The notes beneath the pieces are model-generated. The model saw only the letters and a list, made by a program, of their open reading frames with translations, was not told the origin of the DNA and searched no databases. From NCBI GenBank assembly GCA_000752675.2, contig LM994625.1, forward strand, positions 593,012-636,376: DNA of 43,365 bases, in the 5' to 3' direction. The position numbers and the translations under genes were made by a program. This document shows, in pieces, positions 8,790-17,605 of this stretch (within the stretch, counting starts at the first letter, position 1; every line of letters begins with the position of its first letter). Origin of the DNA: a bacterium OL-1 (GTDB taxonomy: Bacteria; Actinomycetota; Coriobacteriia; Coriobacteriales; Atopobiaceae).

Positions 8790-9453
8790 CCTTGCATCCT
8801 TCTTCGCCCAGTACGGCTCTCTTCTTGGCGAGGGGATGGCCGATACGCTGGTCATGCTCTTTGTGTCCACGGCCTTCTCGTACGTCATAGGCATCTTCCT
8901 GGGCGTTGTTCTCTGCGTCACCGCACCGCGCGGGCTTCACCCCATGCGCACCCTGAACGCCGTGCTGGGCTGGGTGGTGAACATTGGGCGCTCCATCCCG
9001 TTCATCATCCTTTTGGTCTCGATGTTCCCGGTCACGCGCGCCCTGGTGGGCACCACCACCGGCGTGCAGGGCGTGATTCCTCCCCTGGTGCTCTCCACCA
9101 CGCCGTTTGTGGCGCGCATGGTCGAGCAGTCCCTGGCCGAGGTCCCGCGCGACGCAATCGAGGCAGCAGAGGCGTGCGGAGCGTCCATCCCGCGCATCGT
9201 GGTCTCTGCCCTGCTCCCCGAGGCCCTACCCTCCATTGTCCGCGGCATCTCGATCACGCTTATCGCGGTCCTGGGCTACACGGCCATCGCAGGCGCAGTT
9301 GGCGCGGGCGGCCTGGGCGACATCGCCATCCGCTACGGCTACTACCGCTACCAGGACGAGGTCATGATCGCCACTCTCGTGCTCATCATCATCCTGGTGC
9401 AGGTGATCCAGAGCACCTGCGACGCCATCGCAAAGAAGATCGACCACCGCTAG
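8782..9453 (+). CDS. metI: Methionine-type ABC importer permease
   Basis: Inner-membrane permease of the importer, 223 aa with about five membrane helices. The cytoplasmic coupling loop is visible as EAAEACGASIPRIVVSALLPEALP (roughly residues 129-152), which docks onto the MetN ATPase. The conserved MetI opening (DTLVMLFVSTAFSYVIGIFLG) and AIAGAVGAGGLGDIAIRYGYYRY are typical of the family. ATG at 8782 lies inside the end of metN, indicating translational coupling; metQ follows 74 bases later. Confidence 0.93.
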   Translation: MSSLASFFAQYGSLLGEGMADTLVMLFVSTAFSYVIGIFLGVVLCVTAPRGLHPMRTLNAVLGWVVNIGRSIPFIILLVSMFPVTRALVGTTTGVQGVIPPLVLSTTPFVARMVEQSLAEVPRDAIEAAEACGASIPRIVVSALLPEALPSIVRGISITLIAVLGYTAIAGAVGAGGLGDIAIRYGYYRYQDEVMIATLVLIIILVQVIQSTCDAIAKKIDHR

Positions 9454-9527
9454 CAGGAACGCGTTGCGCTTCTCGGCAGCGCTCCTACCACCACTCTCAT
9501 CATTTTTCCAACAGAAAGGAACCCGTC

Positions 9528-10385
9528 ATGCTCACCAGAAGGAACTTCATTGGCACCGGCCTCGCCGCACTTGCCGCAACCACCCTCGCTGCCTGCGGGA
9601 ACTCCGGTTCCAGCTCGTCTTCCAGCAGCTCTGCCGCCAGCGACTCGGCGCAGAGCCAGACGCTCACGGTTGCCGCGTCCCCCTCACCCCACGCGGAGAT
9701 CCTCAACAACTTTGCCGCGCCCAAGCTCAAGGAGCAGGGCATCGACCTCCAGACCAAGGAGTACACCGACTACATCATCCCTAACCAGGTGACCAGCTCG
9801 GGCGAGGTCGATGCCAACTACTTCCAGCACATCAACTACCTCAACAACTACAACGACGAGAACGGCGCAGACCTGGTGGGTGTGGCCGCCATCCACTACG
9901 AGCCGTTTGGCATCTACGCTGGCAAGTCCTCTGACCTGGCCAACATCGCAGACGGCGCGCAGATTGCCGTTCCCAACGACCCCACCAACGAGGGCCGCGC
10001 GCTCCTTCTCCTCCAACAGGAGAACCTCATCACGCTCAAGGACCCCGACAACCTTGAGGCCACCCCGGTCGACATTGCCGAGAACCCCCACAACCTGCAG
10101 TTTGTTGAGGTCGAAGCAGCTGCAGTGCCGCGCCAGCTCCAAGATGTTGACTTTGCCGTCATCAACGGCAACTACGCCATCGAGGCCGGCTTCCACGTGA
10201 AGAACGCCGTTGCCGTGGAGTCCAAGGAGGGCAAAGCCGTCGAGCAGTACGCCAACTACATCGTGACCACGCCGGACAAGAAGGACGACGACCGTATTGC
10301 CGCGCTGGTCAGTGTCCTCACAAGCGATGACTTCAAGCAGTACCTCTCTGACACGTACGGCCAAGACGTCCTCCCCGCGTTCTAA
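9528..10385 (+). CDS. metQ: Methionine-type substrate-binding lipoprotein
   Basis: Solute-binding protein of the NLPA/MetQ family, 285 aa, membrane-attached by a lipid. The N-terminus MLTRRNFIGTGLAALAA carries a twin-arginine-like TRRNF motif and a lipobox ending LAAC, so Cys23 is the likely lipidation site, followed by a Ser-rich linker (about 26-45). The mature domain has the family segments PHAEIL, QHINYLNNY, YEPFGIYAGK, IAVPNDPTNEGRALLLLQ and VINGNYAIEAG. ATG 9528 is chosen because AGAAAGGA lies 7 bases upstream and it starts the signal peptide; an in-frame extension upstream would overlap metI. A strong terminator follows. Confidence 0.93.
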   Translation: MLTRRNFIGTGLAALAATTLAACGNSGSSSSSSSSAASDSAQSQTLTVAASPSPHAEILNNFAAPKLKEQGIDLQTKEYTDYIIPNQVTSSGEVDANYFQHINYLNNYNDENGADLVGVAAIHYEPFGIYAGKSSDLANIADGAQIAVPNDPTNEGRALLLLQQENLITLKDPDNLEATPVDIAENPHNLQFVEVEAAAVPRQLQDVDFAVINGNYAIEAGFHVKNAVAVESKEGKAVEQYANYIVTTPDKKDDDRIAALVSVLTSDDFKQYLSDTYGQDVLPAF

Positions 10386-10409
10386 GGCGAGAAGGCACTT
10401 CACACAACG

Positions 10410-10445
10410 GCGGCCCGCCCCCACCCGGGGACGGGCCGCTTGCTT
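10410..10445. terminator. Terminator between metQ and the second GH3 gene (convergent)
   Basis: GCGGCCCG...CGGGCCGC (8 bp) extended inward by CCCC/GGGG with a short loop, followed on the plus strand by TTGCTTTA. It lies between convergent stops and may serve both directions. Confidence 0.7.
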
Positions 10446-10466
10446 TATGCGAGTAGAACTGCCTTG

Positions 10467-13418
10467 CTACTTCTCGTCAGACGCCTTCTTGTCGCCCTTC
10501 TTGACCTCGGGGACATCGGCAGCCTTTCCGTCCTTGCCCTCGGCGCCCATGAGCTTGTGGTTCTTCACGGCCTTGTAGCCAAAGAACGCCGCCAGCGCAA
10601 CGAGTGCCGCCGAGCCGCCCCACACGCCGTACTGCCACGGGGCAACACCGTAGGTAATCTTGGAGCCCGGCACCATCTCGTTCATCGCGTTGGAGTTGGC
10701 AACGGTGTAGAGCACGCGGTGCATGGACTCGCGCATCTCAGAGACAACGGTCGTCGTGTTGGTGCCCTGGTACTCGCCGGTCATTGCCGAGTAGGTGAGC
10801 TGAAGGTCGGTGCCGGCATAGATGGCCTGGTTCTTGTTCATGTAGTCATAGAGCTCGAAGTCCGTGATGACCATGCCCTTGAAGCCCCACTCGTCGCGCA
10901 GGACGCCGGTGCACAGGCTCTTGCGGCCACCGGCCCACTCGGCGCCAACGTAGTTGAACGAGCTCATCACACCGGTGCAGCCGGGCATGGTCTTGGTCGA
11001 GACTGTGCCCTTGTCGTCCGAGATGTACTTCATCTCGTACGTGGCCTCCTTGACGGTGGTCTCGAACGGACGCAGGTAGATCTCGCGCGCAACCTGCTCG
11101 GTGGCCCAGGTGCAGACGTGCTGCACGCGGTAGGACTCCTGGTCGTTCATCGCGAAGTGCTTGATCATGGCATAGCAGCCGTTCTCGGCGGCACCGCTCA
11201 CCACTGCCGCGCCAATCTTGCCGGCAAGCAGCGGGTCCTCGGAGTAGTACTCGAAGTTGCGGCCGGCGAAGGGCGAGCGGTGCGTGTTCATGGCCGGCGC
11301 GTACCAACCGTTGTACGCAGAGGCCAGGGCCTCCTGGCCAACCATCTGGCCCATGCGGTGCATGAGCTCCACGTTCCAGGTCTGCGCCATAACGACCTCG
11401 GAGCAGTAGGAGCAGTTGCCGGTGGGACCGGTGAGCGAGGTGAAGCCGGCAGGGCCGTCGGGCTCTACCGTTGCGGGCTTGCCCACGGACTCGACCTCGG
11501 GGGTGTTGTAGGCATCGTCGTTCAGGCAGGCGGCCATCTCCTCAACGGAGAGCTGGTCGAGAATGTCATTCCACGCCTCGGAGTCAAAGTCCTGGCCGCG
11601 CATGTCAATGAGCTGCAGGCCGTTGTCCGCCCCGGTGGTTGGCATCGTGGCGTTGGGGTCCTCGTGGTCCTCGAGCTTCCACTCCACAAGCTCCACGCCG
11701 CAGTCCGCCGCGCTCTTGTCGGCGGCCTCCTCGGGGAAGGTCCCCTTGAAGTCCTTGCGGGACATGGTCTTGACGTTCTTCCCCATGTACTCCGTCATGT
11801 CGTCGAACTTGTTGGTGATCTGCGCCTCGGTGGCGGAGTCGGTCGTGTACTTCTTGGCCGAGAGGGACACGGTCTTCTGGTCCACGACGGTGTGCGAGTC
11901 GGTGCGGAGGCTGATGACGTAGTCGCCCGCGTCGAGCACGTACGCCTGCTCGTCGGAGCTGTAGGAGGCCATGTCGCGCACGGGGAACTCGATGGTGACC
12001 TGCTGGCTCGCACCAGGGTCAAGCGCATCGGTCTTGGCAAAGCCGCCCAGCACGACGGCTGCCTTCTCGAGCCCACCTGCGATATAGGGGGCCGAGTAGT
12101 ACACCTCCACGACGTCCTTGCCGGCAACGGAACCCGTGTTGGAAACCGTGACCTCAACCTTGACCTTCTCGTCGTCCGCATTCACGGAGTCGAGCGTCTG
12201 GGAGAACGTGGTGTACGAGAGACCATAGCCAAACGGGAACACAACGGCCTTGTCGTAGTCAAAGCCGTCGTAGTTGCCCGCCTCGGCCTCGGCGGCCGCA
12301 GTCTCGTAATAGCGGTAGCCATAGTAGAGACCTTCGGCGTACTCCACGAAGTACGCGTTGCCCGTGGACTTCTCGGGGTAGTAGCCCTCGATGTCGGTGT
12401 AGCGCTTGCCGCCAAAGTTCTTGAACGTGGGGTCGGCCGTGAAGTCCGCGGCCCAGATGTCGGTGGTCTTGCCGGAGGGGTTCACGGTACCAGCAAGGAC
12501 CTGGCCAAGGGCTGCCGCACCAGTGGCGCCAATGGAGCCAACCTCGAGAATGGCATCGACCGCATAGTCGCCAGAGACCAGCGGCCCAAGCTCCATGGTC
12601 GTGGAGAGGTTGAGCACCGCAATGACCTTGGTGCACGCCGACTTTGCAGCCGCGATGACGCTCTTCTCCTCAACGGTGAGCTCCAGCTCGTGCTGTCCGT
12701 CCTCGTAGTTGGCCGTCTCACTGTTGGCGGTGAAGTTCTCGGAGACGCCAGACTCCACGTCTGCCTTGAGGTCACGGGAGAGGTCGCCGCCCTCGCCGCC
12801 GCCGCGGCCAATGAAGACCAGGCCAACGGTGCCGTTGATGGAAGACTGGGCGTCAGAGCTGTAGTCGGACCAGGGAATCTCGCCAATGTAGTAGGACGCC
12901 GTGGACGGGTTGTCCATGGTGATGGCGGCCTTGGCGTAGTTGGAGTAGTTGTTGTTGATCCAGTCGTAGGCGGTGTCGTTGATGGTGAAGCCCGCCTGGC
13001 TGATGCCCTGGTAGAAGTTGATGCAGGAGTTGGCGTCAACGGTACCGGAGCCAGCGCCGCCATAGACCGGATCTGCCGCGTAGCGGCCGAGCATACTCAC
13101 TGTCTCGGACGTGGAGAGCGGCAGCGCGGCGTTGTCGTTCTTCATGAGGACGATGCCCTCGCCCTCGATTTCGGTGACCAGCTCGTTTGCAGCCTCGGTC
13201 GCCTGGTTGCGGCCGCGGTAGTCCGCTGTATAGTACTCCGCGTCCCAGTCCTCGGAGCCCTCGACCTTCTCGACCGTTGCGGGGCGACCGCCCACGTAGT
13301 GGTCGAGAAGCGAGCTGAACTTGTTCGCCGCCACGTTGGCCGCAGCGGTGACGCCCAGAAGGCCCACCGACGCGATGGTAGAGCCGATGAACTTCCTTCT
13401 CGTGGTGTTCTTAGCCAT
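10467..13418 (-). CDS. Tat-signal, membrane-anchored GH3 beta-glucosidase-like protein, inverted domain order
   Basis: Second GH3 protein, 983 aa, divergent in sequence from the first but with the same layout. The N-terminus MAKNTTRRKFIGSTIASVG carries a twin-arginine motif and hydrophobic stretch. The GH3 C-terminal-type domain comes first (EGEGIVLMKNDNAALPLS, about 85), then a fibronectin-III-like domain (VVFPFGYGLSYTTF), then the catalytic barrel with FAGRNFEYYSEDP, KHFAMNDQE and GFKGMVITD; Asp853 is the likely nucleophile. A C-terminal membrane helix (about 932-949) and a Lys-rich tail follow. Start ATG 13418 after GGGGAG. Likely an extracytoplasmic glycosidase; substrate unknown. Paralogous in architecture to the gene at 2357-5488. 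Confidence 0.9.
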   Translation of the reverse strand: MAKNTTRRKFIGSTIASVGLLGVTAAANVAANKFSSLLDHYVGGRPATVEKVEGSEDWDAEYYTADYRGRNQATEAANELVTEIEGEGIVLMKNDNAALPLSTSETVSMLGRYAADPVYGGAGSGTVDANSCINFYQGISQAGFTINDTAYDWINNNYSNYAKAAITMDNPSTASYYIGEIPWSDYSSDAQSSINGTVGLVFIGRGGGEGGDLSRDLKADVESGVSENFTANSETANYEDGQHELELTVEEKSVIAAAKSACTKVIAVLNLSTTMELGPLVSGDYAVDAILEVGSIGATGAAALGQVLAGTVNPSGKTTDIWAADFTADPTFKNFGGKRYTDIEGYYPEKSTGNAYFVEYAEGLYYGYRYYETAAAEAEAGNYDGFDYDKAVVFPFGYGLSYTTFSQTLDSVNADDEKVKVEVTVSNTGSVAGKDVVEVYYSAPYIAGGLEKAAVVLGGFAKTDALDPGASQQVTIEFPVRDMASYSSDEQAYVLDAGDYVISLRTDSHTVVDQKTVSLSAKKYTTDSATEAQITNKFDDMTEYMGKNVKTMSRKDFKGTFPEEAADKSAADCGVELVEWKLEDHEDPNATMPTTGADNGLQLIDMRGQDFDSEAWNDILDQLSVEEMAACLNDDAYNTPEVESVGKPATVEPDGPAGFTSLTGPTGNCSYCSEVVMAQTWNVELMHRMGQMVGQEALASAYNGWYAPAMNTHRSPFAGRNFEYYSEDPLLAGKIGAAVVSGAAENGCYAMIKHFAMNDQESYRVQHVCTWATEQVAREIYLRPFETTVKEATYEMKYISDDKGTVSTKTMPGCTGVMSSFNYVGAEWAGGRKSLCTGVLRDEWGFKGMVITDFELYDYMNKNQAIYAGTDLQLTYSAMTGEYQGTNTTTVVSEMRESMHRVLYTVANSNAMNEMVPGSKITYGVAPWQYGVWGGSAALVALAAFFGYKAVKNHKLMGAEGKDGKAADVPEVKKGDKKASDEK

Positions 13419-13576
13419 TCCCCACTCCCCTTACGTTCCCTCCGGCCCCAAGGGCCGCTTGTTCGACGATAAGGGTAGGCAGCAGGCGTGCGCGGCACCA
13501 AAGAGGGTCGCATCCGGTCAATTATTCGTCGCAAACTGCATCTGCGGGCCAGCAGCGGCGCCCACTGGCAGCGGCG

Positions 13577-14596
13577 TCACTGGTCTACCTGGAACTCCGA
13601 GCCTATGACCTCGCTGGTCTTGGAGCGAATCCACTCGCCTGGGTTGTCGAGGTCCGCAAGCAGCTCGTTTGCGGAAGCCATGTCATTGGTGTAGTCGCGC
13701 GCCAGGTAGACCGTGTCAACGTCACCCTCCGCGTGCTCGATGAGCGTGTGCCACGCCACGTTCTGGATTCCCACTATTCCGTCTTCGCCACGGACAAAGT
13801 CGCAGCTAAGCATGCCCGAGAGAACACAGTCAGGCTTGTGGTATCCCGAGACAAAGTCCCCCAGTCCATAGGCCACAAGCGTGGAGCCAGAGCCGTCCGA
13901 GCGCTGGAGCCACGCCATGGACTGAATCACGTGCGCGTGGCTGCACAGGACCAGCCCCGCACCGGCATCCGCACGCGCCTGCACGGCTTCTACCTGCTGC
14001 TCGTTTGGCGTGTTGGTGTACTCGGTGCCCATGTGGAGGTAGACGACCACAAAGTCTGCGTCGGAAACCGCCTGAGCCATGGAGTCCGGCGTGTTGTAGC
14101 TGGGATAGCCCGCATAGCCGTGCCCCTGGTAGACGCCAAGGGTCGTCTCTTGGTTCGTAAAGGCGATGTCGTAGCCGGAGATAGCATCGCGAACGTGGTT
14201 GTAGAGCGGGCAAAAGTCATACGTGAGGTCGCCCGTGGTGTCCGACCACGAGTCCGCGTAGGCAAGGGCATTCTCGTTGGCAAGGTTGTCGCCAACGGCA
14301 CAGAAGCTCACGCCATCCATGGGCTGCGGGGCTACTTGGTCATCCATGGCCTGCTGGGCATCGGCTTTCGCCTGGCCCGATGCGTTGTCCGTGGCGCAAC
14401 CCCGTACGGCGAGGGCGAGAACAACCACCAATGCGGCTACCAAAGCAATGGCGAGTAGGACTTTGGGCTGCGGCCTGCCACGGCGCGCGTTTTGGTTTGC
14501 GCGCGGCGTGCCGCCACGCGGCGTAGCAGCACGTGCGTGCGGCTGACATGACCGCGAGTCTTTGCGGCCATGGTGATCGGGGCGGCTGGGACTCAT
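13577..14596 (-). CDS. CapA/PgsA-like metallophosphatase-fold protein with central deletion
   Basis: PGA_cap family protein, 339 aa from ATG 14596 (AGGGGGAG just upstream); an in-frame extension to 14797 would run into the IS element and is not used. A basic N-terminus and one membrane helix (about 46-64) precede the domain. Family segments seen: VGDNL (101-105), YDFCPLYNHV (126-135), FTNQETTL (146-153), YPSYNTPDSMAQAV (164-177), then directly SDADFVVVYLHMGTEY (178-193), SHAHVIQS and YGLGDFVSG. The roughly 100-residue block that normally follows the YPSYNTP segment, including the LANNH metal-site motif, is missing. The frame is intact, so it may be translated, but activity is doubtful. Confidence 0.75.
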   Translation of the reverse strand: MSPSRPDHHGRKDSRSCQPHARAATPRGGTPRANQNARRGRPQPKVLLAIALVAALVVVLALAVRGCATDNASGQAKADAQQAMDDQVAPQPMDGVSFCAVGDNLANENALAYADSWSDTTGDLTYDFCPLYNHVRDAISGYDIAFTNQETTLGVYQGHGYAGYPSYNTPDSMAQAVSDADFVVVYLHMGTEYTNTPNEQQVEAVQARADAGAGLVLCSHAHVIQSMAWLQRSDGSGSTLVAYGLGDFVSGYHKPDCVLSGMLSCDFVRGEDGIVGIQNVAWHTLIEHAEGDVDTVYLARDYTNDMASANELLADLDNPGEWIRSKTSEVIGSEFQVDQ

Positions 14597-14693
14597 GGGC
14601 TCCCCCTGCGATGCCTGTGGTTGCAGCTGTCGCACCGTAATGTAGCGCTTCTTCACGCGTGGAGCGCGCAGGCGCGGACGTTCGAGCAAGAGA

Positions 14694-14731
14694 AGAAAAG
14701 TGGGGCTCCGGATGCGCGGCCGGGGCCCCAC
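14694..14731 (-). terminator. Terminator separated from its upstream unit by the IS21 insertion
   Basis: 12-bp stem GTGGGGCTCCGG / CCGGGGCCCCAC with an 8-base loop; on the minus strand it is followed by TTTTCTTCTC. It lies 7 bases outside the left IS end, so on the minus strand the sequence it once followed now lies across the IS, beyond 17253. Confidence 0.7.
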
Positions 14732-14733
14732 TC

Positions 14734-14738
14734 GCTCT
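14734..14738. repeat. IS21 target site duplication, left copy
   Basis: GCTCT directly abuts the left IS end TGTGTTTG; an identical GCTCT abuts the right end at 17253-17257. Confidence 0.85.
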
Positions 14739-14902
14739 TGTGTTTGATAGCCTCCTAATTGCACAAAAGAGCAGAGCGGCTTTTCACTCGTGAGCATGAA
14801 ATAGTTTCACAGATAAGCAAGAGGGACACGTCCTGGCACCGCAAACATTGCCATGCTCGATTCGCAGGGCCCAACCCACGGATCGAGAGGCAGGAAAGGA
14901 AG

Positions 14903-16402
14903 ATGCTGGACATGTCCCAGATAGAGAGGATACGCGACATGCTCGCGGATGGCTATACGCCGACGGAGGTGAAGGAGACCCTCGGCGTGTCGTACCCAAC
15001 GATCAGGAAGTATGCTCAGGAAGACGACTTCTCGCCCCAAAGGCCCAAGGCCTCGGAGCGCCCGAGCAAGCTCGATCCCTACAAGGCCCTCATCGGCGAG
15101 ATGCTCGAGGAGGACCGCCACTGCTACCACAAGCAGCGCCACACGGCCAAGCGCGTCTTCGAGAGGCTGCGCGCAGAGCATGGCTTTAGCGGCAGCTACT
15201 CCACGGTGCAGCGCTACATGAAGGAGATTCGCTCTAAGGGGCCGAGGGACGAGTCGGTGAGGCTCGGATGGGACCCGGGCACCATGCAGGTCGACTTCGG
15301 GCAGGCCGACTTCGATTATGCCTTCGGCGGCGGCAGGGCAAGGATGCACTACCTGCCGATGTCCTTCCCGTACTCCAACCACGAGGTGTGCGAGGTCTTC
15401 GCGGACGAGAAGGACGTCTGCGTCTGCCAGGGGCTCAAGGACTGCTTCGAGCACATCGGGGGCGTTCCCCCCGTCATCGTGCTCGACAACGCCACCGAGG
15501 CCGGGAGGAGGTGGCGCGACGTGATCGTGGAGTCCGACCTCTTCCGCCGGCTCAGGCTGCACTACGGCTTCACGGCACGCTTCTGCAACCCGAACGCCGG
15601 CAAGGAGAAGGGAAACGTCGAGGGCAAGGTCGGCTACACCAGGAGGAACTTCTTCGTGCCCGTGCCCGAGGTGGACGACCTTCAGGACTACAACCGAGGG
15701 CTTGCCGAGACGCTTGATGCCCACTCCGAAAAGCGGCTCCACTACGAGAAGGGACTCAGCTGGGCCGACCTCTTCCAGGCTGACAAGGCGCATCTTCTGC
15801 CTCTTCCAAAAAAGCCCTTCGACGTCGTCAAGTGGGCGTCGTGCACGACCGACGGCTACGGAAGGATCACCTTGGACGGCTGCCATCGCTACCTGGCGTC
15901 ACCCTCACTCGCATGTGTTTCGCTCACGGTGGGCGTGCGCGCCTTCACGGTGGAGATAGACGCCCCTGACGGGACGCCGCTAAGGACCTACCGCAGGCGC
16001 TCCGGCAAGCTCTTCACCTCCGACGAGGACCCGCTGGCACTGCTCGAACCGCTTTCGATGAAGACACGCGCCTTCACGCAGTCCAGCGTGTGCGCGCTGT
16101 TCGACGAGGATGTGAGGGACGCCTTCGGCTCCATGGCGACCGACGAGCTGAAAGGCCAGGTCAAGGTGATCTCGAGGCTCGCACAAGCCTATGGCATGGG
16201 GATCACCGCCCAGGCGTTCTCCGAGGCGCTGCGGGCCACCCGCAAGATGCGCCCCGCTGATGTCGAGATGTGCTGCGCCAGGATCCGCGCGCAAGGCACC
16301 GGAACCAAGGCAGCGCGTGAGCTGGGCACCAGGCTCGCCGACTACGACGTCTTCATGCTCAGGGGAGGCGATCGGGATGGCCAGGCTGCCGCAGAAGGTT
16401 GA
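14903..16402 (+). CDS. istA: IS21-family transposase IstA
   Basis: DDE transposase of 499 aa that cuts and joins the IS ends. An N-terminal helix-turn-helix is seen (YTPTEVKETLGVSYPTIRKYA, about 19-39), then the integrase core with Asp in MQVDFGQADF, Asp in VIVLDNATEA, and Glu in GKEKGNVEGKVGY. ATG 14903 is chosen over the longer frame because AGGAAAGGAAG precedes it and the upstream part of the frame covers the end repeats. The 3' end overlaps istB by 26 bases in another frame, the usual coupling in this family. No frameshift or stop interrupts it. Confidence 0.95.
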   Translation: MLDMSQIERIRDMLADGYTPTEVKETLGVSYPTIRKYAQEDDFSPQRPKASERPSKLDPYKALIGEMLEEDRHCYHKQRHTAKRVFERLRAEHGFSGSYSTVQRYMKEIRSKGPRDESVRLGWDPGTMQVDFGQADFDYAFGGGRARMHYLPMSFPYSNHEVCEVFADEKDVCVCQGLKDCFEHIGGVPPVIVLDNATEAGRRWRDVIVESDLFRRLRLHYGFTARFCNPNAGKEKGNVEGKVGYTRRNFFVPVPEVDDLQDYNRGLAETLDAHSEKRLHYEKGLSWADLFQADKAHLLPLPKKPFDVVKWASCTTDGYGRITLDGCHRYLASPSLACVSLTVGVRAFTVEIDAPDGTPLRTYRRRSGKLFTSDEDPLALLEPLSMKTRAFTQSSVCALFDEDVRDAFGSMATDELKGQVKVISRLAQAYGMGITAQAFSEALRATRKMRPADVEMCCARIRAQGTGTKAARELGTRLADYDVFMLRGGDRDGQAAAEG

Positions 16403-17144
16403 TGCTCGCTACGAGAGGCTGAAGCGCGCCGAGCGCGAGGGTGGCTCCATCCTGCTGTCGAAGGCGACGATGCGCCACGTGGCCGAGACGGCCACCGATG
16501 GGCAGTTCGCGTTCTTCGAGGATGCGCTCGCAAGGGAGTACGCGCTCAGGCACCAAAGCCGGATAGCGCGCCTCAAGCGGCAGGCGAACTTTCCCTCGCA
16601 GAAGGGCTTCGATGGCTTCGAATGGTCGGGAATCGTGTTTCCCCGCGGCTTCACGAGGGACGACATGCTCTCGCTTGCCTTCATCGACGCCCACGAGGAC
16701 CTGGTGCTCTTCGGAGGATCAGGCAATGGAAAGACCCATACCGCGATAGCGTTGGGGCTGCTCGCCTGCGGTGAGGGCAGAAAAGTCGCGTTCTGGTCGA
16801 CGGCGGAGCTGGTAAGCGAGCTGAGGCGTGCGAATAAGGAGGGGACGACACAGGACGCGCTCAGGAGGCTCGACAGGTGCGACCTCATCATCCTGGACGA
16901 GTGGGGGTACCTTCCCACCGATCCCGACGGGGCAAGGCTCCTGTTCCGGGTGGTGTCGATGTGCTACGAGCGGATCGCGCTCATTCTCACCACCAACATC
17001 GAATTCTCCAGATGGGGTGAGATCTTTGCCGACGACGACATGGCCAAGGCGATGATGGACCGCATCGTCCACCACGGCAGGCTCATCACCTACGACAGGG
17101 AGTCGTACAGGGTCAAACACGCGCTCATGCGCGGGGAGTTGTAG
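16377..17144 (+). CDS. istB: IS21-family transposition helper ATPase IstB
   Basis: AAA+ ATPase of 255 aa that assists IstA in target capture, DnaC-like. Walker A is GGSGNGKTH (near residues 118-126), Walker B LIILDEWGYLP, and the sensor segment LILTTNIEFSRW is present; the C-terminus DRIVHHGRLITYDRESYR is typical. The start is ATG 16377 within the end of istA, with GGGAGGC upstream; the open frame continues upstream but that part is the istA gene read in a different frame. Length is normal for IstB. Confidence 0.95.
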   Translation: MARLPQKVDARYERLKRAEREGGSILLSKATMRHVAETATDGQFAFFEDALAREYALRHQSRIARLKRQANFPSQKGFDGFEWSGIVFPRGFTRDDMLSLAFIDAHEDLVLFGGSGNGKTHTAIALGLLACGEGRKVAFWSTAELVSELRRANKEGTTQDALRRLDRCDLIILDEWGYLPTDPDGARLLFRVVSMCYERIALILTTNIEFSRWGEIFADDDMAKAMMDRIVHHGRLITYDRESYRVKHALMRGEL

Positions 17145-17252
17145 GAGAAGAAAGGATTGGTGCCAGGGCGACGCTCGTGCGTGAAGAATCTTCACGCTGA
17201 CGTGTGAAACGAACGGATGCTGTTTTGTGAAACGAGAGGTTGACGAAACACA

Positions 17253-17257
17253 GCTCT
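17253..17257. repeat. IS21 target site duplication, right copy
   Basis: GCTCT directly after the right IS end (..GAAACACA). It matches 14734-14738. Confidence 0.85.
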
Positions 17258-17572
17258 GGCGCGTCCGGGCCGTAAACGGGAGGGAGAGCCCCGGACGTTG
17301 GTGCAAGACGGCATAGGGAGGTTGTCGTCTGAACATACGGTACGACCCCGCGTGCGTCACATCCCCTATTTGGCGCAAGTGGTCGTCTAGCTGTCACCAT
17401 TGGTGAATGGCGGGGTCTATCCACCAGCTCCCCATTTGTGCCTGCCACTGGCTGACTACCGCCACTAACGCTATGGGGAAGATATTCGATAGATAACGGT
17501 GTTCTCAACGGCTGGAATGGCGCTTTTCTTCTCGTTTGTACCCCTGCCACCCACACGAGCGCCGTCAGTCAC
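17258..17572. other. Gene-free intergenic stretch right of the IS
   Basis: No supported coding frame. It contains a palindrome TCACCATTGGTGA (about 17395-17407) and a hairpin GTCCGGGC..GCCCCGGAC just beyond the IS end. Before insertion it was contiguous with the terminator at 14694-14731, so it may be the 3' part of an unrecognised minus-strand transcript. I could not match it to tmRNA, RNase P RNA or 6S RNA by eye. Confidence 0.4.
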
Positions 17573-17605
17573 AAAAAATGGGGCCCAGCTACAGCGCCAG
17601 GCCCC
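17573..17605 (-). terminator. Strong Rho-independent terminator, minus strand
   Basis: Stem GGGGCCTGGC / GCTGGGCCCC (10 bp with two G-T pairs), 6-base loop, then ATTTTTTG on the minus strand. No protein gene ends just upstream, which points to an RNA product. Confidence 0.75.

Larger units (their letters stand above)
14739..17252 (+). mobile_element. Complete IS21-family insertion sequence (2514 bp)
   Basis: Carries istA and istB in the standard order. Ends are TGTGTTTGATAG (left, 14739) and the inverted TGTGTTTCGTCA (right, ending 17252). Each end has three copies of a 15-bp element, consensus TTTCACnnnnnAGCA, at an exact 23-base period: left 14759-14773, 14782-14796, 14805-14819; right (inverted) 17218-17232, 17195-17209, 17172-17186. 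The outermost copy is 20 bases from each terminus on both sides. A 5-bp GCTCT duplication flanks the element. Both genes are full length, so it may be active. Confidence 0.95.

Noticed and set aside
10440-13472. 1010-codon plus-strand open frame opposite the second GH3 gene
   Set aside because: Same shadow effect; it would overlap the metQ terminator and the GH3 start region and has no recognisable domain or ribosome site.
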